From NCBI RefSeq assembly GCF_000024865.1, contig NC_013595.1, positions 7,130,001 to 7,194,000 on the forward strand: a stretch of DNA of 64,000 nt. The letters are read 5' to 3'. The DNA is from Streptosporangium roseum DSM 43021. Lineage in GTDB: Bacteria; Actinomycetota; Actinomycetes; Streptosporangiales; Streptosporangiaceae. The stretch's first letter is position 1, and every line of letters begins with the position of its first letter. Shown here piece by piece: positions 18,544 through 26,951 of this stretch. A program made the translations under genes and the position numbers. The notes under the pieces are model-generated. The model had not been told where the DNA came from and did not search any database. It saw nothing but the letters and a program-made list of their open reading frames with translations.

Positions 18544-19722
18544 CTAAGGAGCCTCGGCCTCAAGCCGGTAGACGGGCCCGGCCAGGCTGAGCGCGTACAG
18601 CTCGCCGTCGTGATCCTCGCCGAAGGAGGAGAGCTGCTCGACCCTGCCCACCTCCCGCGCCTCGCGGGGCCGGTCGGCGGGGGCCGCCTTCACCCAGCCC
18701 GCGCAGAAGTCGCCGTAGAGGAACCGGCCGCGCAGGCCCGGGATCCGCGCGCCCCGGTAGACATGGCCGGCGATGACCGAGCAGGTCCCGTCACGCCCCA
18801 GGGCGTATTCGGCGACGGGGTCGACCGCCCCGCCCGGCGGGGCCGCGCCCTGGAAGGGATGGCCGCCCTCCCTGAGGTTCCAGCCGTAGTTGAGGCCGCC
18901 CTTCCCCCGGGGCTGGAAGTCGATCTCCTCCCAGGAGTTCTGCCCGACGTCGCCGATCCACATGTCCCCGGTCTCCCTGTCGAAGGAGAACCGCCAGGGG
19001 TTCCGCAGGCCGTAGGCCCAGATCTCGGGCCTGGCACCCTTCCTGCCGGCGAACGGGTTGCCGGCGGGGACCTTGTACGGCGTGCCGCGCGGGTCGATCC
19101 TGAGGATCTTCCCCAGCCAGGTGCCGAGGTTCTGGCCGTTGCCCTGCGGGTCGCCCCCGCTGCCGCCGTCGCCCAGCGCGACGTAGAGGTGGCCGTCGGG
19201 TCCGAAGGCGAGCTGGCCGCCGTTGTGGTTGGGGTACGGCTGCCGCTGGACCAGCACGTCCCGGCGCGCGGTGGCCCTGCCGTCGCTGAAGGCCCACTCC
19301 GTGACGTGGGTGTGCCCGTCGCGGTCGGTCCAGTTGAGGTAGAGGAAGTCGCCCTCCGGGTGGAACGCCACCCCGAGCAGCCCCTGCTCGTTGCCCCGGC
19401 TGACCTCCCCGGAAAGGTCGACGACGGGATCCCCCGCGACCTCGCCGTCCGCTATCGCGCGCAGCCGGCCCGTCTGCTCGGCGACATACAGCGTGGGATC
19501 GCCCGTGCGCAGGGCCATCGCCACCGGCATGTCCAGCTGGGCGATCTCGGTGAACCGGACCCGCGGGAGGGCCGCCCCCGTCTCCGGGGCAGGCTCCGTC
19601 CGCGAGACCGCGGGGGCGGGAGCCGACGGCGCGGCGGAGGCGGCGGGGTCGCCCGTGGAGCAGGCCACCAGCGCCGCGCCGAGCACGGCCAGCCCCATTC
19701 CGGCCCGGCAGGAGATCGGCAC
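18544..19722 (-). CDS. PQQ-type glucose/sorbosone dehydrogenase lipoprotein
   Basis: About 392 residues. A lipoprotein signal with lipobox LVAC (followed by STGDPAAS) tethers it to the outer membrane face. The body is a six-bladed beta-propeller of the soluble glucose dehydrogenase/GSDH family: GLLGVAFHP, YLNWTDRDG, NHNGGQLAFGPDG and YGLRNPWRFSFD are characteristic. It probably oxidises an aldose or aldose-like group using PQQ. I chose the GTG at 19722 because GGAGG lies 9 bases upstream. The ATG at 19731 directly abuts that site, leaving no spacing, although it is often the annotated start for such layouts. Confidence 0.88.
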   Translation of the reverse strand: MPISCRAGMGLAVLGAALVACSTGDPAASAAPSAPAPAVSRTEPAPETGAALPRVRFTEIAQLDMPVAMALRTGDPTLYVAEQTGRLRAIADGEVAGDPVVDLSGEVSRGNEQGLLGVAFHPEGDFLYLNWTDRDGHTHVTEWAFSDGRATARRDVLVQRQPYPNHNGGQLAFGPDGHLYVALGDGGSGGDPQGNGQNLGTWLGKILRIDPRGTPYKVPAGNPFAGRKGARPEIWAYGLRNPWRFSFDRETGDMWIGDVGQNSWEEIDFQPRGKGGLNYGWNLREGGHPFQGAAPPGGAVDPVAEYALGRDGTCSVIAGHVYRGARIPGLRGRFLYGDFCAGWVKAAPADRPREAREVGRVEQLSSFGEDHDGELYALSLAGPVYRLEAEAP

Positions 19723-19894
19723 GGTCCTCATCCTCCATTGATCGACGACGTATCCATGATGTCCTGTACCGGGGCCCCGCGGTGAAGGTTCCCGGCCCGC
19801 GTCGGGCGATCGGCGCCGTCCCCTGTGCCGGACGGTCGGCGCCGCCCTCTAGGGGAGCCCCGGAGAGACGGGGGCCCGGAGGTGCGGCGGGGAG

Positions 19895-19925
19895 TTGCCG
19901 GTTCCGGCGGCGCGGTCTCTAGACT
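19895..19925 (+). promoter_or_regulatory. promoter of a probably leaderless SDR transcript
   Basis: TAGACT at 19920-19925 fits a -10 box and ends 6 bases before the ATG at 19932. TTGCCG at 19895-19900 is a possible -35 with a long 19-base spacer. No ribosome-binding sequence precedes the ATG, so transcription starting at the A of the ATG is the simplest reading. Confidence 0.5.
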
Positions 19926-19931
19926 GCACGC

Positions 19932-20684
19932 ATGCCCACCGCACTGATCACGGGAGCGACCGCCGGCATCGGCGCCGCGTTCGCCCGCCGCCTGGCCGCC
20001 GACGGTTTCTCCCTCGTGCTGGTCGCCCGCGACGAGAAGCGCCTGACCTCCTCCGCCGAGAGCCTGCGCCTGCGCTACGGGGTGGAGGTTGAGGTGCTCC
20101 CCGCCGACCTGGCCGCCGAGGAGGGCCTGACGGCGGTCGAGGCGCGGCTGCGTGAGGGGGTCGACCTGCTGGTCAACAACGCGGGCTTCGGCCATCCGGG
20201 CGCCTTCCTCGACGTCCCGGTCGCCGACGAGCTGCGGATGCTGAAGGTGCACTGCGAGGCGGTGCTGCGGCTGACGCTGGCCGCGCTGCCGGGGATGCGG
20301 GAGCGCGACCGCGGGGCGGTGGTCAACGTGGCGTCGGTGGCGGCGTTCTTCACCCGGGGCACCTACAGCGCGTCCAAGGCGTGGGTCGTCAATTTCAGCG
20401 AGTCCATCGCGTCCGAGCTGACCGGCACCCGCGTGCGGGTGATGGCCCTGTGCCCGGGGTTCGTCCGGACCGAGTTCCACGACCGCGCCTCGATGGACGT
20501 CTCCGGCATCCCCCGCTTCCTGTGGCTCTCGGCGGACGACGTGGTGGACGAGGCCATGCGCGACCTGGCCCGCGGCAGGCGGGTGAGCATCCCCGACATC
20601 CGCTACAAGGCCATCGTCGGGGTCGGCAGGCTGATCCCCCGGGGTCTCGCCGGCGAGGTCTCCCGCCGCCTCGGCCGCCGGTAG
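19932..20684 (+). CDS. short-chain dehydrogenase/reductase (classical SDR)
   Basis: A 250-residue classical SDR. The nucleotide-binding loop is TGATAGIG near the N-terminus, NNAG is in LLVNNAGFGHPG, and the active-site Ser and YSASK (in GTYSASKAWVVN) are present. ARDEKRL after the second strand has Arg in a position that often favours NADP. The substrate is unknown; the C-terminal basic segment and PDIRYKAIVGVGRLIPRG resemble uncharacterised actinobacterial membrane-associated SDRs. It stands alone, divergent from the GSDH lipoprotein and closed by a strong terminator. Confidence 0.88.
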   Translation: MPTALITGATAGIGAAFARRLAADGFSLVLVARDEKRLTSSAESLRLRYGVEVEVLPADLAAEEGLTAVEARLREGVDLLVNNAGFGHPGAFLDVPVADELRMLKVHCEAVLRLTLAALPGMRERDRGAVVNVASVAAFFTRGTYSASKAWVVNFSESIASELTGTRVRVMALCPGFVRTEFHDRASMDVSGIPRFLWLSADDVVDEAMRDLARGRRVSIPDIRYKAIVGVGRLIPRGLAGEVSRRLGRR

Positions 20685-20721
20685 GGCGGGCCGCCCCGCC
20701 GGAGAACGGCCGGAGACGACT

Positions 20722-20753
20722 GCGCCGTGCCCGGGAGATCCCGGGCACGGCGC
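20722..20753. terminator. bidirectional hairpin terminator
   Basis: Arms 20722-20736 and 20739-20753 are perfectly complementary. With a realistic loop this is a 13-bp stem with six unpaired bases. It lies between the convergent SDR (ends 20684) and collagen-like gene (ends 20787). Confidence 0.8.
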
Positions 20754-20786
20754 GTCTGTGTCAGCTCACCGGCTCGCCGCCGGAGC

Positions 20787-21557
20787 TCAGAGCGGCGGCG
20801 TGAGGTTCACGAAGGCGGTGCAGTTGCCCGGCCACGCCGGGTTGTTGCCGGTTCCCGGAGTGGGGTCCACCGTGCACGACGTCTGCCTGACCACGCCATT
20901 GGCCCCCAGCACCGTGACGTGAAGGTCGTTGCCCATGACCGCCAGGGAGATGTCGGTCGCCCCGCTGGGGAAGCCGGTCAGCGTCGAGATGTTGTTCCAG
21001 GGAGGCGTCGTCCGCGGGTCGCGGATCAGCGCCGTCCCGTCCACCAGGCGGCCGATGAACTTGTTGTTGCCCTGGAACGCCGTGTCGATGCCGGCGCTGC
21101 TCCCCGGCGGCCCCTGCGGACCCTCAGGACCCTGCGGACCCTCGGGACCTCGTGGCCCTTCGGCCCCCTGATCCCCCTTCGGGCCCTGGTCCCCCTTCGG
21201 CCCCTGGACTCCCTGCGGGCCGCGGTCCCCTTGCACACCCTGGACTCCCTGCGCGCCGCGCCGGCCCCGCCGGCCGTCGTGGCAGTTGCAGCAGTGGTGG
21301 TGATGGTGGCAGCGGTCAGCGCAGGTGTTCCACCGGTAGGGCCCGCAGTGCCCGCCGCCGAGCAGGAAGCTCTGGAACCCGGCTCCGGTGAGATGCCCGT
21401 AGGACTGGACGGCCGCCGGCTTCGCCGTGATGGCGGTGGCCGGTGCCTGGTATGACAGCGCCAGACCCGCTCCGGCCAATGTCGTGACGGCGGCGATGTT
21501 CAGGACGCGCTTTCCCGCACGAAGGCCGGAGGCGAATTTTCTGATGTGCGAATTCAT
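20787..21557 (-). CDS. secreted collagen-like protein with His/Cys-rich segment
   Basis: 256 residues from the ATG at 21557; an in-frame start at 21641 would put 28 extra residues before the signal peptide. A Sec signal (hydrophobic core about 18-36) is followed by a short spacer. Residues 70-93 are dense in Cys and His, including HHHHHCCNCHDG. An uninterrupted run of 19 Gly-X-Y triplets spans 95-151, starting RGRRG and ending GPQGPPG, with typical KGD and PEG units. The C-terminal 100 residues form a possible beta domain. The triplets predict a short collagen triple helix. The Cys/His cluster could trimerise it by disulfides or bind metal. The function is unknown. Confidence 0.82.
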   Translation of the reverse strand: MNSHIRKFASGLRAGKRVLNIAAVTTLAGAGLALSYQAPATAITAKPAAVQSYGHLTGAGFQSFLLGGGHCGPYRWNTCADRCHHHHHCCNCHDGRRGRRGAQGVQGVQGDRGPQGVQGPKGDQGPKGDQGAEGPRGPEGPQGPEGPQGPPGSSAGIDTAFQGNNKFIGRLVDGTALIRDPRTTPPWNNISTLTGFPSGATDISLAVMGNDLHVTVLGANGVVRQTSCTVDPTPGTGNNPAWPGNCTAFVNLTPPL

Positions 21558-21780
21558 CTGATTCCCGTGTCGTTCGCGAGTCCGGGGGACCGGATTCTCT
21601 TTGCACCTCGCTGTGGCGGAGGCATCCATCAGATACCCCATCGCCCGGAACGGCTACACGCTGATGAATTCAGTAAACGGTAACGATCATCGCCGTAAAT
21701 CAGAAACCGCTGAATTTAGAGCTAAATTGTCTATTTAGGGCGGATCTTCAACGTTAGATACCATTAATAATGAAAAAACA
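21558..21780. other. A/T-rich leader and promoter region of the collagen-like gene
   Basis: This stretch is visibly much richer in A and T than its surroundings, with runs such as CTGAATTTAGAGCTAAATTG and TAGATACCATTAATAATG. It holds the leftward promoter of the collagen-like gene. No coding frame with normal actinomycete codon use was seen. The A/T richness may reflect nucleoid-protein (Lsr2-type) silencing or recent acquisition. Confidence 0.4.
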
Positions 21781-21823
21781 GGCCATCACTTATCGAACCG
21801 CACCGAGGGTGCACACGCGGAAA

Positions 21824-21858
21824 GGCCCGCGCCACGGGAGGGGGTCGTGGCGCGGGCC
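21824..21858. terminator. hairpin terminator after the ABC ATPase gene
   Basis: A perfect 13-bp stem (21824-21836 with 21846-21858) and 9-base loop start 20 bases past the stop of the leftward ATPase gene. In that direction the stem is followed by TTT. Confidence 0.8.
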
Positions 21859-21878
21859 GGTCCGGTTAACGGGGTTGG

Positions 21879-23099
<1,221 letters not shown>

Positions 23100-23143
23100 G
23101 GACAGTCCTTAGCGCCTCGGGCCAACCCCGTGTTCACCCGATG

Positions 23144-23157
23144 TGGATACGTTTTCA
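23144..23157. promoter_or_regulatory. LacI-type operator candidate, ATPase side
   Basis: TGGATACGTTTTCA has the TG...A.CG.T...CA pattern of LacI-family half-sites around a central CG. It lies 45 bases upstream of the ATPase start and resembles the site at 56228 (TTGATACGTTTCAA). Confidence 0.5.
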
Positions 23158-23263
23158 TGCATCTCACCGGAAACGGACATCCGTGTCAAGAGCAGATCTG
23201 GTTCTTCCTTGTCAGCGGTGCCGCTGCTATCTCTTCGCACTGGATCGACTACGGAAAATATGA

Positions 23264-23277
23264 TGGAATCGTTTCCA
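23264..23277. promoter_or_regulatory. LacI-type operator candidate at the regulator's start codon
   Basis: TGGAATCGTTTCCA is palindromic at six of seven base pairs with a central CG. Its last A is the first base of the ATG at 23277, so a bound repressor would block initiation of its own gene. This suggests negative autoregulation. Confidence 0.55.
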
Positions 23278-24275
23278 TGAACATGCGTCGTACGACCATC
23301 AAGGATGTCGCCGAGGCGGCGGGGGTCGGGGTCGCCACGGTGTCGCGGGTTCTGTCCGGCGGCTCGGCGAGCCCCGAGACCAGGGAGCGGGTGCTGAACG
23401 TCGCGGCCCAGCTCGACTACCGGCCCAGCGCGCTCGGCCGCAACCTGCGCCAGCAGCGCTCGGGCGGGATCGGGCTGCTGCTGCCCGACATCACCGACAC
23501 CTTCTACGGCCGCCTGGCCGACGGCGTGCTCGCCTGCGCGCGCTCGGCGGGCGAGCCGGTGATCCTGGGCGCGACCGGCGACGACGCGGAGCGCGAGGCC
23601 GAGCTGATCGGCATGCTGCTGGAGCAGGGCGTGGACCGGGTGATCGCGGTCCCCTCCGGGGACGGGGAGACCTGGGCGCCGACCCTGCGCGCCGGGCTCA
23701 CCACGGTGTTCGCGCACCGGCTGGCGGCCGGGCGCGACGACGTGCCCGCGGTCCTGGCCGACGACCGCGCGGGCGTGCGCACCGCCGTCGACTACCTGAC
23801 CGGGCTGGGCCACCGGCGGATCGCCTATCTCGGCGGCCCGGGGCAGGAGCAGCGCCTGTCCGTCTTCCGTCAGGCCCTGGGCGCCCTGGTGGACGAGGAT
23901 CTCATCGTCTCCGCGCGGGGCAGCCGGGACTCCGCCTACGCGGTCGCCGCCGGGCTCTTCCAGCGTCGGCCCGACCTGACCGCCGTGCTGGCCGGGGGCA
24001 ACCTGCTGGGCGAGGCGGCCGTGCTCGCCGCCAGGGAGCTGGATCTGCGGGTGCCCAGGGACCTGTCACTGATCATGTTCGATGACGTGCCCTGGGCCGA
24101 GCTGTGCTCCCCGCCGCTGACCGTGATCGCCCAGCCCGCGCAGGACATCGGCTACCGCGCGGCCGAGCTGGTGCTGCGTGCCGGACCACGGCGTCCGCGC
24201 AGCGTGCTGCTGCCCACCGAGCTGATGGTCAGGGGCAGCTGCGCCCCTAGAGGGATTTCTCGATCGCCGCGATGA
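23277..24275 (+). CDS. LacI-family transcriptional regulator
   Basis: 332 residues. The N-terminal helix-turn-helix reads TTIKDVAEAAGVGVATVSRV, followed by the hinge helix (SALGRNLRQQRS). A periplasmic-binding-protein-like sugar-sensing domain (about 60-330) follows, with GHRRIAYLGG and DDVPWAEL. The ATG at 23277 or the ATG at 23283 (MRRTTIKDVA) could be used; both precede the DNA-binding helix by a few residues. It probably represses the divergent sugar ATPase gene and itself. Its final 29 bases overlap the end of the glutathione peroxidase gene on the opposite strand. Confidence 0.92.
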   Translation: MNMRRTTIKDVAEAAGVGVATVSRVLSGGSASPETRERVLNVAAQLDYRPSALGRNLRQQRSGGIGLLLPDITDTFYGRLADGVLACARSAGEPVILGATGDDAEREAELIGMLLEQGVDRVIAVPSGDGETWAPTLRAGLTTVFAHRLAAGRDDVPAVLADDRAGVRTAVDYLTGLGHRRIAYLGGPGQEQRLSVFRQALGALVDEDLIVSARGSRDSAYAVAAGLFQRRPDLTAVLAGGNLLGEAAVLAARELDLRVPRDLSLIMFDDVPWAELCSPPLTVIAQPAQDIGYRAAELVLRAGPRRPRSVLLPTELMVRGSCAPRGISRSPR

Positions 24276-24732
24276 GGGCGGGGTCCCCGGGCTCGACGGC
24301 CGGGCGGAAGCGGGCCAGCACCTCCCCCTCACGCGAGACCAGGAACTTCTCGAAGTTCCACTGGACGTCGCCGGCCTGCCCGTCGGCGTCGGGAGCCTGG
24401 GTGAGCGAGGCGTAGAGCGGGTGCCGGTCCTCCCCGTTGACGTCCGTCTTGGCGAGCAGCGGGAAGTCCACCCCGTAGGTGGTGGAGCAGAACTCCTGGA
24501 TCTCCTCCGCGCTGCCCGGCTCCTGGCCCATGAACTGGTTGCAGGGCACGCCGACCACGGTGAGGCCCCTGTCGGCGTAGGCGCGGTGAAGCTCGACGAG
24601 GCCCGTGTACTGCGGGGTGAGGCCGCATTTGGAAGCCACGTTCACGATCAGGACCGCCCTGTCGCCGGCCAGCTCGGCCAGCGTGGTGGGGGCGTCGGAA
24701 AGAGTGCGCACTGAGATACCACGGATGCTCAT
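24247..24732 (-). CDS. glutathione peroxidase family thiol peroxidase
   Basis: 161 residues. The peroxidatic Cys36 is in NVASKCGLTPQY, with the partner Gln/Trp segments PCNQFMGQEPG and VQWNFEKFLV, so the conserved catalytic set is complete with Cys instead of selenocysteine. Bacterial members usually take electrons from thioredoxin and reduce organic or hydrogen peroxide in the cytoplasm. The ATG at 24732 gives the normal family length; the frame is open for 60 more codons upstream, but these do not resemble the family. It converges on, and overlaps by 29 bases, the LacI regulator gene. Confidence 0.92.
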   Translation of the reverse strand: MSIRGISVRTLSDAPTTLAELAGDRAVLIVNVASKCGLTPQYTGLVELHRAYADRGLTVVGVPCNQFMGQEPGSAEEIQEFCSTTYGVDFPLLAKTDVNGEDRHPLYASLTQAPDADGQAGDVQWNFEKFLVSREGEVLARFRPAVEPGDPALIAAIEKSL

Positions 24733-24901
24733 GATCTGCAGCCTAATCGCCTTGTCACTTTTGGGAGTTATGCCGTCCAAAGAGTGAAATGTGATGGAGG
24801 CCACAGGCGAGACGCCGAGCCCCTCACCAGGCGCTTGATCTTTTTCTAACCGATCTTTGACAGAGACCTCGACAAGCACTGTCGACTCGCCCGCCGAGAA
24901 T

Positions 24902-24939
24902 CGCTGGGGCATCGTGGCGGCCGTCCCCCGATCCCAGCG
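24902..24939 (+). promoter_or_regulatory. leader hairpin just upstream of a ribosome-binding site
   Basis: CGCTGGG (24902-24908) pairs with CCCAGCG (24933-24939), and ATCG (24911-24914) with CGAT (24929-24932). The stem ends right before AAAGG (24940-24944), which serves the ATG at 24954. It could control access to the ribosome-binding site. No known riboswitch consensus was recognised. Confidence 0.45.
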
Positions 24940-24953
24940 AAAGGCGATCCCCT

Positions 24954-25346
24954 ATGCCGACGCTACGCCGTACCAGCGTGCTGCTGGTCACCTCGGCGCT
25001 CGCCGTCAGCACCACCGCCACGGTCGCTCAGGCCTCCTCCGCACGGCAGGGCAACAAGGCCATCGCCGCGCCCATGGTGTCCGCACGAGGCTGGACCAAG
25101 AGCCAGTTCGGCTGCCTCAGCCGGCTATGGACCCGGGAGAGCAACTGGAACCACCGAGCGCACAACCGCCACTCCGGCGCCTACGGCATCCCCCAGGCAC
25201 TGCCCGGCGGGAAGATGGCCAGCGCCGGCCGGGACTGGCGCACCAACCCCAGAACCCAGATCAAATGGGGTCTGACCTACATCAAAAAGCGCTACGGTTC
25301 GCCGTGTGGAGCGTGGGCGCATTTCCATTCACGCGGCTGGTACTAG
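24954..25346 (+). CDS. secreted lysozyme/transglycosylase-like protein (short APF-type domain)
   Basis: 130 residues: a signal peptide cleaved near residue 28 (VAQASS), a short linker and one domain of about 80 residues. That domain reads CLSRLWTRESNWNHRAHN, with Glu62 as the probable catalytic acid, then SGAYGIPQALPG and QIKWGLTYIKKRYGSPCGAW. This matches the lysozyme-like domain of aggregation-promoting-factor and Rpf-type secreted proteins that cut or bind peptidoglycan. Two Cys residues (in FGCLSR and SPCGAW) may form a disulfide. A close paralogue follows at 25674. AAAGG is 9 bases before the ATG. Confidence 0.85.
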   Translation: MPTLRRTSVLLVTSALAVSTTATVAQASSARQGNKAIAAPMVSARGWTKSQFGCLSRLWTRESNWNHRAHNRHSGAYGIPQALPGGKMASAGRDWRTNPRTQIKWGLTYIKKRYGSPCGAWAHFHSRGWY

Positions 25347-25352
25347 TTTCAA

Positions 25353-25373
25353 ACCCCATGCCGGGGTGATTTT
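25353..25373 (+). terminator. small intrinsic terminator
   Basis: ACCCC (25353-25357) pairs with GGGGT (25363-25367) around ATGCC. It is followed by GATTTTC and begins 6 bases after the stop of the lysozyme-like gene. The stem is short, so termination may be partial. Confidence 0.5.
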
Positions 25374-25594
25374 CACCTCCTCCCCCCGCATAGACGTCCG
25401 GCCTGTGGTAAGTCGGTACCCGCCGAACCACCCGTAGACCACGAAGATCGGGCAAACACCTTTCCGCGGCATGTCGCAACCACCCTTCGGCGCTTGTCCC
25501 GCGTACTAGAAAGCGCCTAGAGAAAACGCCGCGGTGTCTCATGCCGGAAACGGGCCGGCGAGACCGCGCGGGCGTCTCCGCGTCCGAGCCACGG

Positions 25595-25650
25595 GTGCGG
25601 GATGACCGGGCGCGTGAGCGGGCCATGGCCCTCTCACGCGCCTCCCGCAC
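25595..25650 (+). promoter_or_regulatory. long leader hairpin upstream of the second lysozyme-like gene
   Basis: Two nested perfect stems, 25595-25602 with 25643-25650 (8 bp) and 25609-25618 with 25633-25642 (10 bp), are topped by the self-complementary GGGCCATGGCCC (25620-25631). A 6-base bulge lies on one side only. The structure ends 23 bases before the ATG at 25674 and occupies most of the proximal leader. The rest of the 327-base spacer (25347-25673) shows no gene. Confidence 0.6.
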
Positions 25651-25673
25651 GCGGCCAGCGGACAAGGATCAAC

Positions 25674-26168
25674 ATGAACGGATACCGCGTTCTGCGGAAT
25701 ACAGTCGTGACCGCTCTCGCCGCTTCGACCATGGTCGGATCCGCCGAGATCGGGCGGGCCGAGGGGATCGCGGAACCGGCCAGGAAGGGATCGGCGACGA
25801 CGGTCCACCGGGGCATCTGGTTCACCCAGGCCCAGCCGAAGATCATACTCACCACGAGGACCAGCAGGAGCAGGAACAAGGCGATCGCGTTCCGCCTCGT
25901 CTCCCGCCGGCTGTGGTCCCACAGCCAGTTCCGCTGCCTGGACAGTCTCTGGACCAGGGAGAGCAACTGGAACCACCAGGCGCACAACCCGTCCTCAGGG
26001 GCCTACGGCATCCCGCAGGCACTGCCGGGCTCGAAGATGAGCGGCAGCGGCGGGGACTGGCGCTCGAATCCGGCCACCCAGATCAGCTGGGGCCTTCGCT
26101 ACATCAAGAGCCGATACGGATCTCCGTGCGGCGCATGGGGTCATTTCCGGTCCAGCAACTGGTACTGA
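25674..26168 (+). CDS. secreted lysozyme/transglycosylase-like protein, paralogue of the preceding gene
   Basis: 164 residues from the ATG at 25674, with AAGGATCAAC directly upstream. The C-terminal 85 residues are nearly a copy of the preceding protein's domain (SLWTRESNWNHQAHN, SGAYGIPQALPGSKM, YIKSRYGSPCGAWGHF), with Glu96 as the candidate catalytic acid. The N-terminal part differs: a signal-like helix (TVVTALAASTMVGSA) and a linker rich in Thr, Ser and Arg (LTTRTSRSRNK). Both proteins end in a Trp-Tyr pair. A tandem duplication followed by divergence of the export and linker regions is the simplest reading. Confidence 0.83.
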   Translation: MNGYRVLRNTVVTALAASTMVGSAEIGRAEGIAEPARKGSATTVHRGIWFTQAQPKIILTTRTSRSRNKAIAFRLVSRRLWSHSQFRCLDSLWTRESNWNHQAHNPSSGAYGIPQALPGSKMSGSGGDWRSNPATQISWGLRYIKSRYGSPCGAWGHFRSSNWY

Positions 26169-26231
26169 CCCGAGGAGTCTTCAGGGGAAGGGAGCACTCC
26201 TCAGACGTCCGGGGCTCGCGGGTCCCGGACG

Positions 26232-26864
26232 TCATCTCTTCAGCTGCACGGCTATCGCCTGGATGAGCAGTTCCAGGCCGAACTCGAACTCCGACTCGTG
26301 GTCGCAGTCGACCAACATCGGAGCCAACCCGCTCACCTGCGGAAACAGCAGGGGATCGACGTTCTCGACGGCGATGTCGGGGCGGTGGACCGGGGCGAAG
26401 GTCGGGGTGACCCCGACCTCCCGCAACAGCGAACCCACGATGTAGGCGATGAACACGCGCAGGATGCGGACCGCCTCGTGCCCGCCGAACCCGGCGCTGC
26501 GCAGCGTGGCGAGCGCCCGCTCCACCGGCAGCAGCCCGGCGGTCGACTGGAGCTGGCGGCTGACCACCACCATCGTGCAGCGGGGATAGTGGTGGGCGAT
26601 CTGCCGGAAGGCGAGCGCCTGCATCCGGACGCGGTCGGTCCAGTCGGCGTCCGGATCGTCGGCGAACTCGATCTGCGAGAGCACGGTCTCGGCCACCCCG
26701 TCGAGCAGCGCGGACTTGTTGGGCACGTGGTTGTAGAGCGACATCACGCCCACCCCCAGATCGGCCGCGATCCTGCGCATGGACACCGCGTCGGCGCCCT
26801 CGCGCTCGATCAGGTCGATGGCCGCGGCGACGATGCGCGGACGGGACAGTGGCTCTGCGGGCAT
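26232..26864 (-). CDS. TetR-family transcriptional repressor
   Basis: 210 residues. The N-terminal DNA-binding domain carries VSMRRIAADLGVGVMSLYNH (about 28-47), the typical TetR helix-turn-helix with conserved Tyr. The C-terminal half is all-helical and of the tetracycline-repressor (TetR_C) type, ending FGLELLIQAIAVQLKR. AGGAG stands 11 bases from the ATG. It is divergent from the ferritin-like gene, and two perfect inverted repeats lie in the 87-base spacer, so it most likely represses both itself and that gene. The ligand is unknown. Confidence 0.9.
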   Translation of the reverse strand: MPAEPLSRPRIVAAAIDLIEREGADAVSMRRIAADLGVGVMSLYNHVPNKSALLDGVAETVLSQIEFADDPDADWTDRVRMQALAFRQIAHHYPRCTMVVVSRQLQSTAGLLPVERALATLRSAGFGGHEAVRILRVFIAYIVGSLLREVGVTPTFAPVHRPDIAVENVDPLLFPQVSGLAPMLVDCDHESEFEFGLELLIQAIAVQLKR

Positions 26865-26891
26865 ATCGCCATTGTCTCCTCATCTTGACGT

Positions 26892-26906
26892 ACGTACACC
26901 GTACGT
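26892..26906. promoter_or_regulatory. TetR operator box 1
   Basis: A perfect palindrome ACGTAC-N3-GTACGT. It directly follows a TTGACG (26885-26890) that could be a -35 box for the ferritin-like gene. Confidence 0.75.
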
Positions 26907-26923
26907 GCGACTCTCGCTGGTGT

Positions 26924-26938
26924 ACGTACGGTGTACGT
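26924..26938. promoter_or_regulatory. TetR operator box 2
   Basis: A second perfect ACGTAC-N3-GTACGT palindrome whose spacer (GGT) is the complement of the spacer in box 1 (ACC). The centres are 32 bases apart, about three helical turns, which suits two dimers on one face of the DNA. Confidence 0.75.
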
Positions 26939-26951
26939 CTCTGGAGGCCGC

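Noticed and set aside
24860..24953. Cyclic-di-AMP (ydaO-type) riboswitch before the lysozyme-like gene
   Set aside because: Such switches often precede muralytic genes in actinomycetes, but the conserved core segments were not found by eye; only a hairpin was. A covariance-model search (Rfam ydaO-yuaA) would decide.
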